Both the position numbers and the translations under genes were made by a program. Source: Gambelia wislizenii (Eukaryota; Chordata; Lepidosauria; Squamata; Crotaphytidae). Taken from it: a stretch of DNA of 64,000 nt. The notes under the pieces are model-generated. The model saw only the letters and a program-made list of their open reading frames with translations. It ran no database searches and had not been told where the DNA came from. Shown in pieces: positions 59,063 through 64,000 of the stretch (positions are counted from its first letter, which is position 1; every line of letters starts with the position of its first letter). The stretch is from positions 226,838,501 to 226,902,500 of the forward strand of contig JAUMIR010000004.1 of assembly GCA_030847615.1 (NCBI GenBank), read 5' to 3'.

Positions 59063-59919
59063 CAGTGATGGCGAACCTATGACACGTGTGTCAGCACTGA
59101 TACACGTAGCCATTTTGGGTGACACGCGGCCGTAGGCCTCCTCCCCCCCCCCGCCCACAATCTCACCACCCTCCCTAAAGTGGCGACCGGGGCTTTGAGG
59201 TCCCATCGCCACTTTCGGGAGGCTGGGGGAGGTGGGGGGGAGTGGCGACAGGGCCTCCGGTCTCTATGACTCACATAAAGTGAGTAAAAAGCTAATTTAC
59301 CAGATACAGGTCCATGTCAAGTGAAAAAACAGAGAACCATTCAGCTAAAAGAGGTATCAGCATGGGTCCCTGCTTCAAGACAGTAAAAGGTATTGTAGGC
59401 TGTGATAGCACTTCTACGCTGTAGTTTGGGAATTGGAATTCCATGGACAAAGGCACCCAAAGGAGACAGAGCTCAGGTAGAGTAGCTACAAACTCTTTAA
59501 GGTAAAAATATATGGTTGAGTTCACTGACCAGCCTGACAGAGCCCTCAATCATCTTCTTTCTCTCGTTTGTTGGAACGATGGAAAGAGACTGGCCTATCT
59601 GCATAGAAGGGCAATGCTTGTCAAAAGTTCTAAGGTCAGAGAGAGCTCTCAAATGGAGAAGACAGATTCTGCATGAAAGCCAGCTAAGTAATATCCTTAT
59701 ACATATGAAACTGTGAAGTTACTTGTGTCAACTCATTAATTATCAATAAACAATAATATTGTTAATTAATTAATTGTTAATTAAACAATTAATAATATTG
59801 TTTATTAAACAATAAATATCATGAAATAATGTTTTTTCTTCGAAGTGACACACCACCCGAGTTATGCTCATTTTTTGGCAAAGTCTGACACACCAAACTC
59901 AAAAGGTTGCCCATCACTG
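59063..59919. mobile_element. hAT element with perfect 8-bp duplication
   Basis: The ends are CAGTGATGGCGAACCTATGA and AAGGTTGCCCATCACTG. The target duplication GCTTAATG occurs at 59055-59062 and 59920-59927. The 857-bp interior includes a GC-rich C/G-run segment (59130-59260) and AT-rich repeats of AATTAAT (59735-59820). No transposase frame is present, so it is non-autonomous. Confidence 0.9.
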
Positions 59920-60288
59920 GCTTAATGGGTCCTGACCAGGATGCCTCCTACCTCACCTTCTCCCATATATGGAGAAGACAGATTCTGCATGAAAGCCTGC
60001 TAAGTAATATCCTTATACATATGAAACTGTGAAGTTACTTGTGTCAACTCATTAATTATCAGTAAACAATTAATAATATTGTTAATTAATTAATTGAGTG
60101 TTAATTAAACAATTAATAATATTGTTTATTAAACAATAAATATCATGAAATAATGTTTTTTCCTCAAAGTGACACACCACCCGAGTTATGCTCATTTTTT
60201 GGCAAAGTCTGACACACCAAGCTCAAAAGGTTGCCCATCACTGGCTTAATGGGTCCTGACCAGGATGCCTCCTACATCACCTTCTCCC
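59653..60288. repeat. Tandem segmental duplication, two units of about 316 bp
   Basis: The sequence from ATGGAGAAGACAGATTCTGC (59653) through the hAT right end and its 3' flank (to about 59968) is repeated at 59969-60288 with few changes, including a 5-bp GAGTG insertion near 60095. The repeat includes the right hAT TIR, the GCTTAATG duplication and host flank (GGTCCTGACCAGGATGCC), so it happened after the hAT insertion. Confidence 0.9.
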
Positions 60289-60370
60289 ATATATACCTTG
60301 CCTATTCTACATGCTCTGTAAGAGTGAAGAAAAATGAGTGGTCATCAGCAGGGAGTAGGACTTCATAGAG

Positions 60371-60665
60371 CCTTATTGCACTCCAAAGAAAAGTAGCAAA
60401 GCAGCAGGAATGTTCTGTCTTTTCTGTTGCCTTACCACATGGCATCAGCATTCTTCTGGCATTTTTTATTCTGGTCCCATGGGGGACCAAGATAAAACGG
60501 TGTCTTTTTGCAAACAGATTTTTCTGGTTAGCAAAGATGTAGTTTTACCGCAGTCCCCAATGGGACCAGAACAAGAAACCGCCAACATCATGTGATAAGG
60601 CAGCAGAAAAGATGGAATGTTCCTGCTGCTTTGCCACTTTTCTTTTGAGTGTGGTAAGGCCCCAA
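60371..60665. mobile_element. Palindromic MITE-like element
   Basis: The arms are inverted: GCAAAGCAGCAGGAATGTTC and the inverse GGAATGTTCCTGCTGCTTTG; TTGCCTTACCACATGGCATC and the inverse ATCATGTGATAAGGCAGC; ATTCTGGTCCCAT and the inverse ATGGGACCAGAA. The centre is at about 60518. Confidence 0.7.
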
Positions 60666-60871
60666 GTGATGGCTTCCTGTTTGTAAAATATCCTCCTCAA
60701 AAAGGTCCACCTGTGCCTTCCTTTTGGACATTTTGGTGCCCAGTTAAGTCTTCTCATTATTCTCCCATTATTTTTCTAGCCTGAATTTTTTTTTTCTGGC
60801 CTATGTTTTCAGGCCAGAATCCTGCTGGTGGATTACATTGTGAAGTAACAACTCATTACTTATGCTAGTAG

Positions 60872-61133
60872 TTGCAGGTCAAAATAGTACTCTACGGTGA
60901 ACTCGCCACAGGTCAACATAAGAGGAGCGCTCCAAAAAAGCGATACAAGGACTCCCTGAAACAACATCTCAGGCTCGGCCAAATTGATCACCAACAATGG
61001 TCTGCCCTGACCTCACATCGGGAGGCATGGAGATGCACTATCCACAATGCTGCAGCCTTATTTGAGAGCTCACGCTGAACAAGTCTTGAAGAGAAACGAC
61101 AACGCAGAAAGAATCACAACCCAGAAACATTAC
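60872..61133 (+). mobile_element. Same LINE family, third copy, left half (split by an L2)
   Basis: The plus strand encodes the LYGELATGQ...KKRYKDSLK tail and the final ORF2 codons, then 3' UTR matching the minus-strand LINE at 16.2-16.6 kb, up to CCAGAAACATTAC. The match resumes at 62252 with CCAAGGAGACCTTCTGCTG, so an L2 fragment has split the copy. Confidence 0.8.
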
Positions 61134-62251
61134 AGAAACATGGAATGCGGTGTCATCAGTATGCGGATGACACCCAGATATACTTCTCCATGTCTCGGTC
61201 ATCGGCTTCGACTTCAGATGGCGTCTCTCCTCTGAATGATTGTCTTAAAGCAGTAATGGACTGGATGAGGAAAAACAAATTGAGACTGAATCCAGACAAA
61301 ACGGAGGTACTAACAGTTACAGGCCCGAAACCAGGTCTGGGAATACAAACTCCAATCCTGGATGGAACTACACTCTCCTCCAAGGATTTTGTTCACAGTC
61401 TGGGGGTGCTCCTGGACCCGTCACTCCAGATGACTAATCAGGTAAATGCAACGGTCAGGAGTGCCTGTTATCAACTTCGGCTGGTACGCCAGCTGCGCCC
61501 TTTCCTGGAAACTAGGGACCTCGAAACTGTGGTACATGCACTGGTAACCTCCCGTCTGGATTTCTGTAATGCGCTCTACATGGGGCTACCCTTGTGCTTG
61601 ACTCGGAAACTTCAACTAGTCCAGAACATGGCAGCCAGGTTGATTTCTGGCGTTCCCAGAAGAGAGCATATAACACCGGTGCTAAAAGCTCTCCACTGGC
61701 TGCCTATTAGTTTCCGGGCACAGTACAAGGTGTTGGTTATGACCTTTAAAGCCCTACATGGCTTGGGTCCAACTTACCTCCGGGACCGCCTCCTTCCGTA
61801 CGACCCTCCCCGCACACTTCGGTCCTCTGGGAGGAATCTGTTACAGCCTATGAAAACAAGGCTGTCGGTGACCTCCCAGAGGGCCTTTTCTGCTGCTGCT
61901 CCCAGATTATGGAATGGCCTGCCGGACGAGATCCGTCTTATTACCACCTTAGACAGCTTTAAAAAAGCTGTCAAGACGGATCTTTTCCGGCAGGCCTTTC
62001 CTGAATAATTATCCCGGCCCAAGACTCAGCTGCCCTTTCTAGGCTACGATTGTATGTTTTAAATTTTTTTCTTCTAATTTATATATATTTTGATTAATGC
62101 ATGTTTTTAATCCTTTGTAATTTAATATTATTTTAAGGGGTGGGTGGGCTAGGGTATTGTGAGTATGGGGTTTTTATATTGTAAGCCGCCCCGATTGCGT
62201 TGCAGAGGGGCGGGATATAAATAACATTTTATTATTATTATTATTATTATT
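61134..62251 (+). mobile_element. L2-type LINE 3' fragment
   Basis: A 287-residue open frame (61145-62008) begins right at the RT catalytic box (QYADDTQIY). It continues with the L2-typical C-terminal region (LNPDKTEVL, LGVLLDPSL, ARLISGVPRREH, LHWLPISFRAQYKVL, LPDEIR). After the stop there is a short 3' UTR with the GCCGCCCCGATTGC / GGGCGGGATATAAAT segment and an (ATT)n tail at 62229-62251. The 5' truncation falls within the RT domain. The frame is intact over 287 codons, so the insertion is relatively young. It sits inside an older LINE of another family. Confidence 0.88.
61145..62008 (+). pseudogene. L2 ORF2 C-terminal fragment (reverse transcriptase end)
   Basis: The frame is open from the YADD box (residues about 6-9) to the natural stop. 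The polymerase fingers, earlier palm motifs and endonuclease are absent, so it cannot encode an active enzyme. The listed start is an internal Met, not a native start. Confidence 0.85.
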
Positions 62252-62400
62252 ACCCAAGGAGACCTTCTGCTGTGCTTTCTGCAACCGGACTTGTTTATCT
62301 CGGATTGGCCTTTTTAGTCATCAGCGCACTTGCAGAAAGCACAGGATGAGCTCTTCCTGAATCTTCGTTTGTGAAGAAAAGCCAGAGAGAGAGAGAGTTG
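62252..62400 (+). mobile_element. Same LINE family, third copy, right half (3' terminus)
   Basis: This continues the LINE 3' UTR interrupted at 61133: TTCTGCTGTGCTTTCTGCAA and ATCTCGGATTGGCC have counterparts in the reverse complement of 16260-16350. It ends in a (GA)n tract at about 62386-62397, the family's usual 3' tail. Confidence 0.8.
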
Positions 62401-64000
62401 CAGGTCATGCATCAGCCATGAAGGAAGTAGACAAAGTGATTGTCATTGTGAGAAGAAAGTTGCTGGCTTGGAGCAGACTATTTATCCTGTTGTCTGTCTT
62501 CCAAGGTGGGAAGGGATGGGGTGCTCCTTGGAGCCAGGGTGCTTGGGAGGGCTGGCCTGAGAAAATGCCTGTGCCATTGCACTCGTGGCCTTTTTCCTTC
62601 TGTAGTCACTGTGGCACTGGCATAGTTAACACTGAAGTAGGTATCCAACAAGGTCTTGTTTTCAAGATCTGTGCCTCATCCTTCTGTACCAGAACATTCT
62701 ATGTATTGTATAGTAGTTATCTATTTTGATTTGCTCAATTGAAACAGTGTACAGCATGCTGAAATTTTAAAGTTCCAAATAGTTATTTTGTGATTCTGTG
62801 CTTTTAATTGTATTCTACATTTTTTAACGACAGTTTTTTCAGAAAGCAATATTATAGGATGGATTTTTATAAATGTTACTAGTAATTTTTTCAAAAAAGT
62901 TTTGATGTCTCATACAGGATGATGTCTAAGGCCACATGTAATATGATATAAACAGACAATACAACTGATGTAGTTGATTAATTGGATGAATTTTCTGTAC
63001 CCACTTCTGTTGTAGCCCCTTTTCATGAGCAAAGGCAAGAATTGCACAAACTCAGTTTGAAATCTCAAATTGAAAGCAGATGTGGTAAGCTTAGATTTGA
63101 GAAACTACTCTGGTTGTTTTCTTTCTCTGGTCATTTTTGAATAGGTCAACCCTATGGGTTATTGGAAGATCTAAATAACATAGCCTTTATTCTCATTGGC
63201 TACATTTTGGTTACAAGAAACCTCCCCAGTGGGAATATGTGGTCTAACTGTAAGCATTTCATCTATCACATGTTGCCTTATGGCAACAAAGTGAGGTTGA
63301 TTGTGCAAATTTTCTTCTGAGGAAATTTCAGATTAATTTTTAAAAGGTCTATAAATCTTAATAACAATACATTTTATAAATAGCTTACAATGTGTTAGAG
63401 CAAATATTGTTATGGAATAACACAGTGTAACTAAAGCTGACATATTTTATATCAAGTCCACATGTTTTTTCTTAACATCTTGAATTCGAGGAAGAATACA
63501 GAAATGCTTGATATCAGTGAAACTAAAGCCGTGTCACTTACATAAAGAAGAGTGGAGATATGGCAATTTAATCTCCATTACAGCTAATTCTCTTATCCAT
63601 TATGCTATTCCAGCTCCACCATCACATGCTTTCTAAAACTTGACAAATTTAAGTTGGTTATTGAATTGTTTGAGAGCAAGAGGCAGCTGATTCAATCAAA
63701 AATTGTATGATTTGATTTTGTCTTTAAAGAAATAATGAATAATCCAGTCTTTATCCAGAGGAACATTCACCAAAAACAGTTCTGGATGAGGCTTTGATCA
63801 TACCTTCAACCTGTCTCATTCACTGGATTTTATGTAGGGCTTCACTTGTAACCTTGTAACCTCCACTTGTAACCTTGCCTTGTTTTTCTAACCCTTCTTC
63901 CATATTTTTTCTTACTGTGGAAAATCTGTTAAGGAGAGAAATGTGGAATACCTACATAGTGGCTTCTAATCACTCGTGTTAGGAGTCTCAGTGTGGAAAC

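Larger units (their letters stand above)
26050..64000. other. Upstream intergenic region of JARID2
   Basis: Apart from the repeats listed separately and two candidate exons near 41.5 kb, I see no gene. In mammals JARID2 is preceded by a long gene-poor interval, so this agrees with known synteny. Stretches at 27540-29040, 31370-33050, 33860-34370, 36930-38350, 43100-45020, 52550-56640 and 62410-64000 hold no coding frame or repeat I can name. They are AT-rich and may contain conserved non-coding elements that cannot be recognised without alignment. Confidence 0.6.

Overview
The window is vertebrate nuclear DNA, most likely from a squamate reptile (lizard or snake). Evidence: tRNA-derived SINEs that end in a BovB-type tail with (ACA)n, CR1 and L2 LINE fragments, many palindromic MITEs of the hAT and TcMar-Tigger types, Penelope-like fragments, and one CpG-rich promoter region in an otherwise AT-leaning, gene-poor landscape. 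The genus cannot be named from this sequence.

The one gene I can anchor is JARID2, on the minus strand. Its first coding exon lies at 24370-24414. It encodes MSKERPKRNIIQKKY, which matches the vertebrate JARID2 N-terminus as I know it, and it is followed immediately by a consensus splice donor (GTAAGTGG). This gives the layout. Positions 1-24369 are the start of the long JARID2 intron 1. About 24.4-25.6 kb holds the 5' UTR and promoter. About 25.65-26.05 kb holds a second, plus-strand-facing promoter-like block (ZNF143-type site, NF-Y, Sp1 and E2F sites, then a splice donor), a candidate divergent transcript. About 26.1-64 kb is upstream intergenic sequence. A further GC-rich block at 22.2-22.8 kb, inside intron 1, carries two perfect CRE palindromes and an octamer.

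Transposon relics explain most of the remaining recognisable sequence. They include a 5'-truncated LINE with a broken reverse transcriptase (16.2-17.9 kb), of which two more 3' copies exist (3.6 kb, and 60.9-62.4 kb split by an L2 insertion); a full-length but dead mariner (57.2-58.6 kb); hAT elements with 8-bp target duplications (48.3 and 59.1 kb); a pair of related hAT elements in opposite orientation that bracket the JARID2 promoter (21.8 and 26.3 kb); a large foldback element (33.5 kb); and, at 29.6-31.4 kb, a four-layer nest: MITE, CR1 inside it, Tigger-type MITE inside that, and a 63-bp minisatellite inside that. Fragments resembling Penelope-like elements at 3.3, 29.2 and 58.7 kb carry hammerhead-ribozyme-like cores.

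No complete protein-coding gene, rRNA, functional tRNA or CRISPR array is visible. A pair of well-spliced candidate exons at 41.4-41.75 kb on the plus strand is the only other possible gene signal.
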